Origin: an uncultured Flavobacteriales bacterium
GTDB lineage: Bacteria; Bacteroidota; Bacteroidia; Flavobacteriales_D; Sanyastnellaceae
Direction of reading: 5' to 3'
Length of the DNA: 13,894 nt
NCBI GenBank assembly: GCA_937967465.1
Contig: CALBSW010000200.1
Coordinates: 1 to 13,894 of the forward strand
Part shown: positions 1 through 7,402 of the stretch, piece after piece
Layout of the letters: the number at the start of each line of letters is the position of its first letter
Position numbering within the stretch: position 1 is the stretch's first letter
Position numbers and translations under genes: made by a program
Notes under the pieces: generated by a model
What the model was told of the DNA's origin: nothing
Seen by the model: the letters and a program-made list of their open reading frames with translations, nothing else
Databases searched by the model: none

Positions 1-632
1 TCCCGGATCTCGTGGAGCCGTTGGTCGTAGGTCTTGCGCTTGCGCAGCTGCGCGCGGCCATCCTCAAAATGCTTGTGGTGGGTGGACGGCCAGTACAGGT
101 GAATGCCATCGTCGGCCCGCACCACGGCGTCTTCCCAGTTCCAAGCGTCGAACTGCACCACGGAGCTGGACCCGCCAATGACCCCACCACGCGGGGTAAT
201 CTGGCCCATGAGGACCCCATTGGTCCGCACGGTTGGCGTGATGTCTGATGCGGCGTTGTACGCAATGACACTGCGGACATTGGGCTTGAAGGTGCCGACC
301 TCCTGGTAGTCCCTGGACGCCCGAACGGCCGCAACCTCCATGAGGCCGAGGGTGCTGTTCGGGGCAATGAAACCCGGGTAGATGTGCATGCCCTCGGCGT
401 CCACCACGCGGGCGTAGCGCTTGGGGTCCACATCGCGGGCAGCGCCCACGAAGTCAATGAAGCCGTCGGCAAAACCGATGGCGGCATTCTCAATGGCCTC
501 CCCGGTACCGAGGTGGGCCGTGCCACCGAGGACGAGGATGCGTTCAGATTGCGGGGCGCCCGGCGTCAAGTTGGGCTGGGCAAACGCGGTGACCGCAAAG
601 GCGAGGAAGGCGAAAAGGAAAGGCGCTTTCAT
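1..632 (-). CDS. secreted amidohydrolase-superfamily protein (3' part outside window)
   Basis: This gene runs leftward off the window, so only its first 210 codons are visible. The chosen start gives a good signal peptide (residues 1-19, ending in AFAQ); an in-frame ATG 24 bases upstream (654-656) would add eight residues and is less likely. After the signal peptide comes the beta-strand domain typical of imidazolonepropionase-like amidohydrolases (RILVLGGTAHLGTG, then MHIYPGF at residues 82-88). At the position where active members have PGF-x-D-x-H-x-H, this protein has PGFIAPNSTLGL (87-97 region), so the first two metal-ligand histidines are missing. The later histidines and aspartate lie outside the window, so catalytic competence cannot be judged. 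It starts 29 bases after the stop of the larger amidohydrolase gene and is probably co-transcribed with it. I infer a periplasmic or outer-surface protein; the substrate is unknown. Confidence 0.85.
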   Translation of the reverse strand, partial: MKAPFLFAFLAFAVTAFAQPNLTPGAPQSERILVLGGTAHLGTGEAIENAAIGFADGFIDFVGAARDVDPKRYARVVDAEGMHIYPGFIAPNSTLGLMEVAAVRASRDYQEVGTFKPNVRSVIAYNAASDITPTVRTNGVLMGQITPRGGVIGGSSSVVQFDAWNWEDAVVRADDGIHLYWPSTHHKHFEDGRAQLRKRKTYDQRLHEIR

Positions 633-661
633 GGCTTGAAAATGGGGGGTCAACATGCGGT

Positions 662-3600
662 TCATCGGTTCTCCTCGGTCATGGTGTCACAGTGGTAATG
701 GGGCGGGATTCGCTCCATCGGCTTTCGTTTGTCGGCGCCCGGGGCATCGAGCATGAGCTGAATGAGGCGGGCCCGCTCCGTGCGCATCGCATCGCGCATC
801 ACCAAGTCCTCCTCCTGATCGAAGAGGCGGCGGCCATCCACATAGGTCTGCTCGCATTGGGCATAGACGCTCAAGGGGTGGTCGGACCACACCACCATGT
901 CCGCATCCTTGCCGGCTTCGAGCGAGCCGATGCGGTCGTCGAGGTGAAGCAGGATCGCGGGGTTCAGCGTGACGAATTTCAGCGCCTCCTCTTCGGGCAC
1001 GCCGCCGTACTTGTTGGCCTTGGCAGCCTCCTGGTTGAGGCGGCGGGCCATCTCGCGGTCGTCGGAGTTGAAGGCGGTGACCACCCCGTTCTCCCAGAGC
1101 AACGCCCCGTTGTAGGGAATGGCGTCCTTCACCTCGAATTTGTACGCCCACCAGTCGCTGAAGCTGGAACCACCGGCTCCGTGCTCGGCCATCTTGTCGG
1201 CCACCTTGTAGCCTTCGAGGATATGGGTGAACGTGTTGAGGGTGAAGCCCATCGAATCCGCCACGTGCATCAGCATGTTGATCTCGTCCTGCCGGTAGCT
1301 GTGGCAGGTGACGAAGCGTTCGGATTCGAGGATCTGGAGCAACGTCTCGAGTTCGAGGTCACGGCGGGGCGCCTTGGGACCCTTGCCCTGGCGGATGAGG
1401 CGGCGGGGCGTGGCCTTGACCGCAGCGCGGTAGGCGTCCCATTCCTCCCCGTATTCCCGGGCGCGGTGGAAGTGGTCGTAGTAGACCTGCTCCACGCCCA
1501 TCCGGGTCTGCGGGAAACGGACCGTCTGGTAATCGCCCCAGTTGGACTGCTTGACATTCTCACCCAAGGCGAACTTGATGAAGGGGTCGGCATCCTCGAT
1601 CTGCATCTCGTCGGGCGACATGCCCCAACGGAATTTGATGATGCCGCTTTGCCCGCCGATGGGGTTGGCGGACCCGTGCAGGATTTGGCCTGCCGTCACG
1701 CCGCCGGCGAGGTGGCGGTAGACGTTGACGTCCTCGCTGTTGACGACGGTGCCGATGCTGACCTCGGCACTGGACGCCTGGGTGCCCTCGTTGATGCCGC
1801 GGCTGGCCGCGATGTGCGTGTGCTCATCGAGGATGCCCGGCGTAATGTGCTTGCCCTTGGCATCGATTCGGGTCAATTCCGGGACATTCTTGCCGAACAC
1901 CTCGGCCGGGTCCAGATTCTGCCCCACGGCCCGGATGCGGCCCTGGTGCACGATGACCTCGCCACCTTCGATTTTGCCTTCCGGCCCACACGTCCAGACG
2001 GTGGCCCCGACGAAGTGCCACGATCCTTGTTCGGGCAGTTGGGTCCGGCCATACGCCGTGAATGGATACGTGATGGGTCCTGGACCGGTGGGGCCTTCCT
2101 CCACTTCCTCTTCCGGATCGCCCGCTTCCTCTTCCGGTGCGGTCTCGGCAGTGGCTTCCGTCTCCTCCGGCTTGGGCGGGGTCTGGATGGCGTCACCCTG
2201 ACGCAGGGCGGCCCACTCGATCCACGTCCCGTCCGGCCGCTCCCCACGGCCCTCGATGATGCGGCTGCCTTCGTAGACATTGCCCACGAGGCGGTAGGCG
2301 CCCGCATCCTCATCGAGCAGGCGCAACACCAGGTCCCGGCCGTCGAGGCTCACCTTGGCCTGACCGGCCAGCGAGTCAATGTCGGCCTCGGCCGTGCCGA
2401 CCGGCCACCACTGGCCGCGCGTACCCTTGTCGCCCGTCTTCAACTCCAAGACCAAGTCGCGGCCGTCGAGGTTCAGGCTGTACCGCCCGGCCACATCGGC
2501 TTCGGGCTCCATGTCAATCTCGTGACGCACGCCCTGGACCACGGTGGTCCGCAGCGCCGTTCCGCTCTCGAAGAAGGGGCCGTCGGCAATGATGAAGTTG
2601 GCCTCCAGGCCCGGGGCAATCCGGCCCACGCGGTCTCCCGCGCCCACCATCTCGGCCGGCACCGTCGTCAGCGCTGCCAAGGCAGCCTCAGCAGACAGGC
2701 CGTGCTCGACCGCCTTGCGCAGGTTGGCCACGAAATCCTTGCCCTTGTCCAAACCGTGCATGGTCAAGGCCATTGGAATGCCGGCCTCGGCCACCTTTCC
2801 CGGGTTGTACGGCGCCCATTCCCAGTGCTTCAGTTCCGCCAGGGAAACCAAGCGGGCGAGGTAGGGGTCGGACACATCGATGGCGGAAGGGAAGTCCAGC
2901 GGCACAATGACCGCGCCCCCCGCAGCGGCGACCTCATCCAGGCGCCGGTACGTTTCGCCTCCTCCGAGGAAAGCGTATTGGACCCCGAATTCATCCCCCA
3001 CGCGATCGGCACGCAGGATGTCCCGCCAGTCTCCGGCATCGAAGAATTGGGGCAAATCGGCCGCGGCATTGAACGCTTCCAACGAGAGGTTGCGCTCCTC
3101 CGGGGCGTCGAACTGCCCGTACCACTCGGCGTCACAGTAGGTCTGTCGAAGCAGGGCAATGCTGCCCATCAGGGAGCTGGGGTAGGATTGGGCGGAAGAC
3201 CCTTTGGAAAAGCTGTGCCACGCCGCCGCCCGGGGTTCGAGGACCGCATCGTGGGCATCGCCGGATAGGGCCACCAATGCCGCCGAACCGCGAACAATGC
3301 CATCCCGTCGGTGGGCCACGACGGCACCAAATCCGGCACTGCGGTAGCGGTCGGCCACCTTGTCCGATGGCACGAAGGCTTCGGCTGCGTCGAATTCCGG
3401 ATGCAAGGCGCTGTTCCAGCCCATGGCCGCCTTGGTGTCCTCCCGATCGTAGTGGGGCTTGCCATCCCAACGGGCGCGTTCTCCCCGCTTCAGACCCCAA
3501 CCGGAGTAGAGGTCGACAAAGGCGGGGTAAATCTCATGGCCCGACACATCGTGGCGGACGGCGGGCTCGGATGTGGTGAACGTGCCGGCGCCCACGGCTT

Positions 3601-3796
3601 CGATGCGGCCGCGCCGGACGACGATGTGGCCGTTGTCGAGCACGGTTCCCGCCTCGGTGTGGATGCGCGCGCCTTCGTAGACGTGCAACTCAAGGCGGGC
3701 ATCCGGGGTCCCGTTGACAGGAAAGGTGGACCCGGATTGGGCGGAAGCCAGGGCCCAAAGGCCAGTCAGGGCCAAGGCAGAGAGGAATCGGATCAT
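662..3796 (-). CDS. secreted tandem (double-domain) amidohydrolase
   Basis: The 1044-residue protein begins with a signal peptide (residues 1-20, ending LASAQ). The reading frame is open 38 codons further upstream, but that extension would bury the signal peptide, so the start at 3796 is preferred. It is a fusion of two imidazolonepropionase-like amidohydrolase units. Unit one (about 35-425) has the N-terminal strand domain and a terminal dihydroorotase-like signature (GRIAPGLEANFIIADG, 391-406), but YPAFVDLYSGWG (90-101) replaces the metal-binding HxH. Residues about 430-535 look like a beta-rich insert, followed by an acidic Pro/Glu linker (541-570). Unit two (about 590-1030) is complete: HTH at 659-661, His832 (CHSYRQDE), His858 (THILEGYK), Asp912 (FNSDD) and a GSLEAGKDADMVVW end. 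Only the second unit is likely catalytic. The substrate cannot be predicted; such proteins are often annotated as imidazolonepropionase-like or as peptidase-like amidohydrolases. It leads a two-gene minus-strand operon. Confidence 0.9.
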   Translation of the reverse strand: MIRFLSALALTGLWALASAQSGSTFPVNGTPDARLELHVYEGARIHTEAGTVLDNGHIVVRRGRIEAVGAGTFTTSEPAVRHDVSGHEIYPAFVDLYSGWGLKRGERARWDGKPHYDREDTKAAMGWNSALHPEFDAAEAFVPSDKVADRYRSAGFGAVVAHRRDGIVRGSAALVALSGDAHDAVLEPRAAAWHSFSKGSSAQSYPSSLMGSIALLRQTYCDAEWYGQFDAPEERNLSLEAFNAAADLPQFFDAGDWRDILRADRVGDEFGVQYAFLGGGETYRRLDEVAAAGGAVIVPLDFPSAIDVSDPYLARLVSLAELKHWEWAPYNPGKVAEAGIPMALTMHGLDKGKDFVANLRKAVEHGLSAEAALAALTTVPAEMVGAGDRVGRIAPGLEANFIIADGPFFESGTALRTTVVQGVRHEIDMEPEADVAGRYSLNLDGRDLVLELKTGDKGTRGQWWPVGTAEADIDSLAGQAKVSLDGRDLVLRLLDEDAGAYRLVGNVYEGSRIIEGRGERPDGTWIEWAALRQGDAIQTPPKPEETEATAETAPEEEAGDPEEEVEEGPTGPGPITYPFTAYGRTQLPEQGSWHFVGATVWTCGPEGKIEGGEVIVHQGRIRAVGQNLDPAEVFGKNVPELTRIDAKGKHITPGILDEHTHIAASRGINEGTQASSAEVSIGTVVNSEDVNVYRHLAGGVTAGQILHGSANPIGGQSGIIKFRWGMSPDEMQIEDADPFIKFALGENVKQSNWGDYQTVRFPQTRMGVEQVYYDHFHRAREYGEEWDAYRAAVKATPRRLIRQGKGPKAPRRDLELETLLQILESERFVTCHSYRQDEINMLMHVADSMGFTLNTFTHILEGYKVADKMAEHGAGGSSFSDWWAYKFEVKDAIPYNGALLWENGVVTAFNSDDREMARRLNQEAAKANKYGGVPEEEALKFVTLNPAILLHLDDRIGSLEAGKDADMVVWSDHPLSVYAQCEQTYVDGRRLFDQEEDLVMRDAMRTERARLIQLMLDAPGADKRKPMERIPPHYHCDTMTEENR

Positions 3797-3902
3797 GGGA
3801 TTCAGGGTCTCGGTTTCGAAAGGAGCAAGATATCGGGTTGTCCCGGAGTCTGCCCACGGACGGGCGCGGGTGAAGAACGTCCGGCTGTTCGATATTCGCC
3901 AC
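3797..3902. promoter_or_regulatory. divergent intergenic promoter region
   Basis: These 106 bases separate the amidohydrolase operon (minus strand) from the Nfu-repressor pair (plus strand), so both promoters should lie here or in the adjacent gene ends. I see no convincing Bacteroidota promoter (TTG with a TAnnTTTG box) on either strand. The only dyads are short (a CGGG/CCCG pair at about 3835-3846 and a GATATC at 3832-3837). I saw no copy of the palindrome found upstream of dinB, so there is no visual evidence here for autoregulation of the repressor by the same operator. Confidence 0.4.
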
Positions 3903-4532
3903 ATGAGCACACCGACCAGTGTCTACGCCGAAATGACCCCCAACCCGGAGGTCATGAAGTTCGTCGCCGACCGCCCCCTGATCGACGGCAACGCCCAAGC
4001 CGAATTCACCTCCAAGGCAGAATGCGCCGGCCATTCGTCGCTGGCGGAGGAACTGTTCAACTTCCCCTTCGTCACCGGCGTGTTCATCAGCGGCGCCTTC
4101 GTCTCCGTGACCAAGGACGACTCCCTCGGTTGGGAGATGATCGCCATGCAAATGCGCGAATACATCCAACAGTGGTTGACCGAGCACCCTGTGGCCGTCG
4201 AAAAAGTGCCCCCTGCCCGGGCCGCAGCGCCCCCCTCACCGGAAGCCGCCCCCACCGCCGGCGAACCGGTCGTGGCGCTCGCAGATGCCGACATCGTGCC
4301 CACCGAGCACGATCAGGCCATCGCCGATTTGCTCGAAGAATTCGTGCGGCCTGCGGTGGAAGCCGATGGAGGCGCCATTGACTTCCGTGCCTTCATCGAC
4401 GGCACCGTCCACGTGCGGTTGCGCGGGGCCTGCGCAGGCTGCCCCTCTTCCACCGCCACCCTCAAGGACGGCATCGAACGCCTGTTGACCAGCAAACTCG
4501 ACGTGGTCCAATCCGTGGTCGCGTCCACCTGA
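3903..4532 (+). CDS. Nfu/NifU-type iron-sulfur cluster carrier
   Basis: The 209-residue protein has the two-domain layout of Nfu proteins. An Nfu_N domain (residues about 9-92) begins with TPNPEVMKFV. After an Ala/Pro-rich linker (about 100-125), a NifU C-terminal domain (about 135-205) carries the cluster-binding CxxC as GACAGCPSS, with Cys177 and Cys180. Family members accept a 4Fe-4S or 2Fe-2S cluster and pass it to apo-proteins in the cytoplasm. The frame is open upstream to 3714, but that stretch is antisense to the amidohydrolase 5' end and lacks homology-like content; the start at 3903 gives the usual N-terminus just before the TPNP motif. The stop is separated from the XRE/S24 repressor start by one base, so the two are very likely translated from one message. 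Full length with no missing key residue. Confidence 0.93.
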   Translation: MSTPTSVYAEMTPNPEVMKFVADRPLIDGNAQAEFTSKAECAGHSSLAEELFNFPFVTGVFISGAFVSVTKDDSLGWEMIAMQMREYIQQWLTEHPVAVEKVPPARAAAPPSPEAAPTAGEPVVALADADIVPTEHDQAIADLLEEFVRPAVEADGGAIDFRAFIDGTVHVRLRGACAGCPSSTATLKDGIERLLTSKLDVVQSVVAST

Positions 4533-4533
4533 G

Positions 4534-5241
4534 ATGGCCGAACCCACGCGCATCGGTTCCCAACTCCGCACCCTCCGCAAGGCGCGCGGCTGGACCCAGT
4601 CCGACCTGGCTGAAAAAGCCGGGATCAAGCGCACGGCGCTGGGCGCCTACGAAGAGGGCCGCGCCGAACCTCGCCTCCATGTGCTGGTGCGCCTCGCCCA
4701 CGTTCTCGACGTGTCCCTCGACACCCTGGTGCTCGGCGGAACACCGGTTCCCATGGAGCACGACCTCCGCGTGCTGCCCATCCCGGTGGACCGCGACTCC
4801 GAAACGGAACGCATCACCGCCGTGAGCACCAAGGCGGCGGCAGGGTACGCCCAAGGGTTCGGAGACCCGGAGTGGATTTCCGGACTGCCTGCGTTCGACC
4901 TGCCTTTGCCCGAAGTCCCCCAGGACAGGACCCTCCGCTTCTTCCAGATTGAAGGAGACAGCATGCTGCCCCTGCCCAGCGGAACCTGGGTGCTGTGCGC
5001 CTTTGTGGAGCGCCTGGACCAGGTCGGCGGTGGCCGGCCCTACATCGTGGTCACCCGGGAAGACGGACTGGTGTTCAAGCGGGTGGAGAACCGCCTCGAT
5101 GAGGAAGGTGACCTGCTGATGGTCTCCAACAACCCGCAATTCGCGCCCTTCACCCTGGCACCGGAAGCCATTCGGGAAGCCTGGCGCGCCATTGGATGGT
5201 TCTCGACGGTATGGCCGTCCGGACCGAATGCACCTTCCTGA
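4534..5241 (+). CDS. XRE/S24 (LexA/CI-like) transcriptional repressor
   Basis: The 235-residue protein joins an N-terminal XRE helix-turn-helix (about 8-62; the TQSDLAEKAG stretch is the DNA-reading part) to a C-terminal S24/LexA-type peptidase domain (about 95-225). Visible hallmarks are a candidate self-cleavage site Ala103-Gly104 in KAAAGYAQGF, the nucleophile Ser143 in IEGDSMLP, and the general base Lys182 in VFKRVENR. The Ser-Lys spacing is 39, against 37 in E. coli LexA and UmuD. Proteins of this build repress target genes and may be inactivated by RecA-stimulated self-cleavage. It starts one base after the Nfu stop and has no promoter of its own. Lying upstream of a translesion-synthesis operon on the same strand, it is the obvious candidate regulator of that operon; this is inference. 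It could equally be a general stress or phage-derived regulator. Confidence 0.9.
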   Translation: MAEPTRIGSQLRTLRKARGWTQSDLAEKAGIKRTALGAYEEGRAEPRLHVLVRLAHVLDVSLDTLVLGGTPVPMEHDLRVLPIPVDRDSETERITAVSTKAAAGYAQGFGDPEWISGLPAFDLPLPEVPQDRTLRFFQIEGDSMLPLPSGTWVLCAFVERLDQVGGGRPYIVVTREDGLVFKRVENRLDEEGDLLMVSNNPQFAPFTLAPEAIREAWRAIGWFSTVWPSGPNAPS

Positions 5242-5247
5242 TTCTGA

Positions 5248-5279
5248 GGCCGTTTCGCCCTGAGCAAAAAGAAAAGGCC
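5248..5279 (+). terminator. weak imperfect hairpin after the repressor gene
   Basis: Seven bases past the repressor stop, GGCCGTTTC (5248-5256) can pair with GAAAAGGCC (5271-5279) with one mismatch across a 14-base loop. No T-run follows, so a classical intrinsic terminator is doubtful. It may still mark the end of the Nfu-repressor transcript. Confidence 0.25.
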
Positions 5280-5298
5280 GAACACTCACAAAAGACCC

Positions 5299-5331
5299 CA
5301 CTAATTCGTGTAAAACATCGACGAATGAGTG
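5299..5331. promoter_or_regulatory. 11-11-11 inverted repeat upstream of the protease gene
   Basis: CACTAATTCGT (5299-5309) and ACGAATGAGTG (5321-5331) form 11-bp arms with one mismatch (A5303/G5327), separated by 11 bases. The right arm ends 14 bases before the preferred protease start at 5346. As RNA it would form a stem followed by a T-rich stretch (TTATCTTTCCTTTT), so it could be a terminator for the repressor transcript. As DNA it could be an operator for the protease. The sequence does not decide between these, but the dyad is clear. Confidence 0.5.
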
Positions 5332-5345
5332 TTATCTTTCCTTTT

Positions 5346-7355
5346 ATGTCTTCGGCCTTCTTGTCCCGACTTCCCCTGTGCTGTGTGGTCCTGCTGTTGC
5401 TGGGACCGATGGAAGGCGCTGCTCAGAAGATGTTTGGGCTGCCCGCATCGGCGGTGCACGACCACACGGCCTGTCAATCGATGGGGTGCGACGGACTCGT
5501 CGGGGTCGCTGAAGACGAATTCCACTTCACCCCGCCTCCGACCACAACACGGTCGTCCGTGGCCACCATCCAGGTCACTTACATCAACTTTCCACCTGCA
5601 GCGGAGACCGCATTCCAGTATGCCGTGAACATCTGGGCGGGCCAGATCAGCAGCCCGGTGGACATCGCCGTCGAAGCGACATGGGCAGACCTCGGAGAGA
5701 ACATCCTCGGCTCTGCATCGCCCTCCACCGTGCACCGCAACTTCTCCGGCGCCCCCGAATCCGATGTCTACTACCCTGCCGCCCTCGCAGACCAGTTGGC
5801 CGGCAGTGACCTCGGAAGTTCCGCGGACATCGTCTGCAACTTCGGCAGCGACGTGACCTGGTACTTTGGCATCGACGGCAACGTTCCGCCCGGCGCCTAC
5901 GATTTCGTGACCGTGGTCCTTCACGAGCTCTGCCACGGCCTGGGGTTCATCGGCAGCGCCAATGTGGTGGGCAACACCGGGTTCATCGGACAAAGCGGAT
6001 CTCCCTTTGTCTATGACACCTTCATCAACGACAACAATTCCGGGGGAAGCCTGCTCGACCTGAACAGCGCCACGAGCAGCATGGGCAATGCCTTGATCGG
6101 AGGAGGACTCATCTGGGCCGGACCGAATGGCCTCGCTGCAGACGTGGCCCCTCCCGGCATTTATGCCCCAAACCCCTGGGAACCGGGCGCCAGCTTTTCC
6201 CACCTGCGGGAAGACATGTACCTCTCGGGCAATGCCAACGCCCTGATGACGCCCAACCTGAACACCGGTGAAGCCATCCACGATCCGGGCCCCATCGTGA
6301 TGGGCATGTTTGCCGACATGGGCTGGGGCGTCCAAGGATGCAGCATCTCCGCCTTGCTCGCCGGAGCACAGTCCCCCTGCAACGCCTCCACCAACACGTA
6401 CAGCCAGCAGGTCATCCTCGTCTATGACGATGCGCCGGCCGGATTGCTCAACGTCAATGGGTCCCTCTTCACCGTCACCGGCAGTCCACAGACAGTCAGC
6501 CTCAACAACCTTCCCGCCGACGGCAACCCCGTCAACGTCACGGCCTACTTCACGGGCGATCCTGCCTGCTCGGCGAGCCAAGACGCGCTCTTCACAGCCC
6601 CTGAAGCCTGTGGCGGCGGCACCTGCACCTTGGTCTCTTCCACCGTGGGGGACCAAAGCGCCTGCAACCCCATCGACGGCACCTACACCCAGCAGGTGAC
6701 CCTGCAGTTTGCCTTCTCCGCCGGTGCCGGAGACGTCGAAGTCAACGGACAAACCTTCCCCGTATCGAATGACGTGGCCGATGTGACCCTCACCGGTCTC
6801 GTGGCCGACGGGGAGAACGTCAATCTGGTGATCACCTTCACCGAGGACGATGCGTGCGGCTTTGCGGTGTTCGACGCCTGGACCGCGCCGGAGCCCTGCC
6901 CCTGTCAACTGACCCTCGACCTCTCCAGTGTCGGTGATTGCGATCCGGCCACCGGGGAACATGACGTCGAGCTGCTTCTGAACGTGGTCAATCCGCCGCC
7001 AACCGGCCTGCTCGACCTCGGAGGACAGCTGTTTGAAGTTCCCCCGTCCAATGGCAGCTATTCCGCCACCATCGACGGTGTGCCCGCAGACGGTGAAACC
7101 TACTCGGTGGGGGCCTTTTTTACAGACCTGCCCTCGTGCGCTGCCCCCCAGGATGTGACCTGGGTCGCCCCCGATCCGTGCGCTTGTCCCAACGACCTGG
7201 ACGGCGACGGCATCATCGGCGTGTCCGACACCCTTGACCTCCTCGCCAATTTCGGCTGCGCGGGTAGCGATTGCACGGGAGACCTCGATGCGGATGGCAT
7301 CGTTGGCGTATCCGATATCCTACAGCTGCTCTCCGCCTTCGGAAGCAACTGTTGA
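5346..7355 (+). CDS. secreted zinc-metalloprotease-like protein with dockerin-like C-terminus
   Basis: With the start at 5346 the product is 669 residues and begins with a signal peptide (MSSAFLSRLPLCCVVLLLL, cleavage probably near GAAQ). An in-frame ATG at 5325 would add seven residues and would lie inside the inverted repeat, so 5346 is preferred though unproven. A metalloprotease-like domain (about 60-330) has the zinc motif HELCHGLGF (His193, Glu194, His197). The metzincin third His at HExxHxxGxxH is absent (Gly there), but a later conserved-looking SFSHL (His286) may supply the third ligand, as in the HELAHGLGF-type secreted proteases. Then come three Cys-bounded modules (332-613) and two EF-hand-like loops (617-628, 646-657). 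I infer an extracellular or surface-attached protease. It sits between the repressor and the polymerase operon but shows no functional link to either. Confidence 0.85.
   Translation: MSSAFLSRLPLCCVVLLLLGPMEGAAQKMFGLPASAVHDHTACQSMGCDGLVGVAEDEFHFTPPPTTTRSSVATIQVTYINFPPAAETAFQYAVNIWAGQISSPVDIAVEATWADLGENILGSASPSTVHRNFSGAPESDVYYPAALADQLAGSDLGSSADIVCNFGSDVTWYFGIDGNVPPGAYDFVTVVLHELCHGLGFIGSANVVGNTGFIGQSGSPFVYDTFINDNNSGGSLLDLNSATSSMGNALIGGGLIWAGPNGLAADVAPPGIYAPNPWEPGASFSHLREDMYLSGNANALMTPNLNTGEAIHDPGPIVMGMFADMGWGVQGCSISALLAGAQSPCNASTNTYSQQVILVYDDAPAGLLNVNGSLFTVTGSPQTVSLNNLPADGNPVNVTAYFTGDPACSASQDALFTAPEACGGGTCTLVSSTVGDQSACNPIDGTYTQQVTLQFAFSAGAGDVEVNGQTFPVSNDVADVTLTGLVADGENVNLVITFTEDDACGFAVFDAWTAPEPCPCQLTLDLSSVGDCDPATGEHDVELLLNVVNPPPTGLLDLGGQLFEVPPSNGSYSATIDGVPADGETYSVGAFFTDLPSCAAPQDVTWVAPDPCACPNDLDGDGIIGVSDTLDLLANFGCAGSDCTGDLDADGIVGVSDILQLLSAFGSNC
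6339..7184 (+). repeat. three tandem Cys-bounded beta-rich modules in the protease
   Basis: Protein residues 332-426, 427-519 and 520-613 are three diverged copies of a roughly 95-residue module. Each opens with a Cys, has an early Cys (SPCN, SACN, GDCD), a stretch about a small residue-rich strand (NVNGSLFTV, EVNGQTFPV, DLGGQLFEV), then an L/V-PADG or VADG turn, and closes with TAPEAC, TAPEPC or VAPDPC. The pattern suggests Ig-like or other beta-sandwich modules used as spacers or binding domains. No named family was recognised. Confidence 0.75.
7185..7352 (+). other. dockerin-like double calcium-loop C-terminal module
   Basis: Residues 614-669 hold two 12-residue loops of the form DxDxDGxxxxxD, namely DLDGDGIIGVSD (617-628) and DLDADGIVGVSD (646-657). 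Each is followed by a leucine-rich helix ending in FG and a Cys. This is the type I dockerin / EF-hand pattern and implies Ca2+ binding. In secreted proteins it usually serves attachment to a surface or scaffold; no cohesin-like partner is visible in the window. Confidence 0.8.
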
Positions 7356-7368
7356 TTCCCCGGATCGG

Positions 7369-7393
7369 GAAGATTCTGCCCCAGAATGTCTTC
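7369..7393. promoter_or_regulatory. inverted repeat between protease and dinB (hairpin or operator)
   Basis: A perfect dyad ATTCTG-CCC-CAGAAT lies at 7373-7387. As RNA the stem can instead be read as GAAGATTCTG (7369-7378) against CAGAATGTCTTC (7382-7393), ten pairs with a two-base TG bulge and a CCC loop. It begins 14 bases after the protease stop and could be a terminator, but no T-run follows. Its centre (7380) is 32 bp, about three helical turns, from the centre of the palindrome at 7403-7421. Confidence 0.45.
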
Positions 7394-7402
7394 AGTATGA
7401 GA

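Noticed and set aside
692..3268. 858-codon plus-strand open frame opposite the tandem amidohydrolase
   Set aside because: It is antisense to a protein with clear signal peptide and catalytic motifs, and its composition (Val/Gly/Leu/His-rich, no recognisable domain) is typical of GC-rich mirror frames.
4534..5241. Calling the XRE/S24 gene umuD
   Set aside because: It has an N-terminal helix-turn-helix of the XRE type, which UmuD lacks; it is a repressor rather than a polymerase subunit, although it keeps the same Ser/Lys chemistry.
7373..7387. Reading ATTCTG-CCC-CAGAAT as a canonical LexA box because it holds CTG and CAG
   Set aside because: The spacing between CTG and CAG is 3, not the 10 needed for the E. 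coli-type LexA box.
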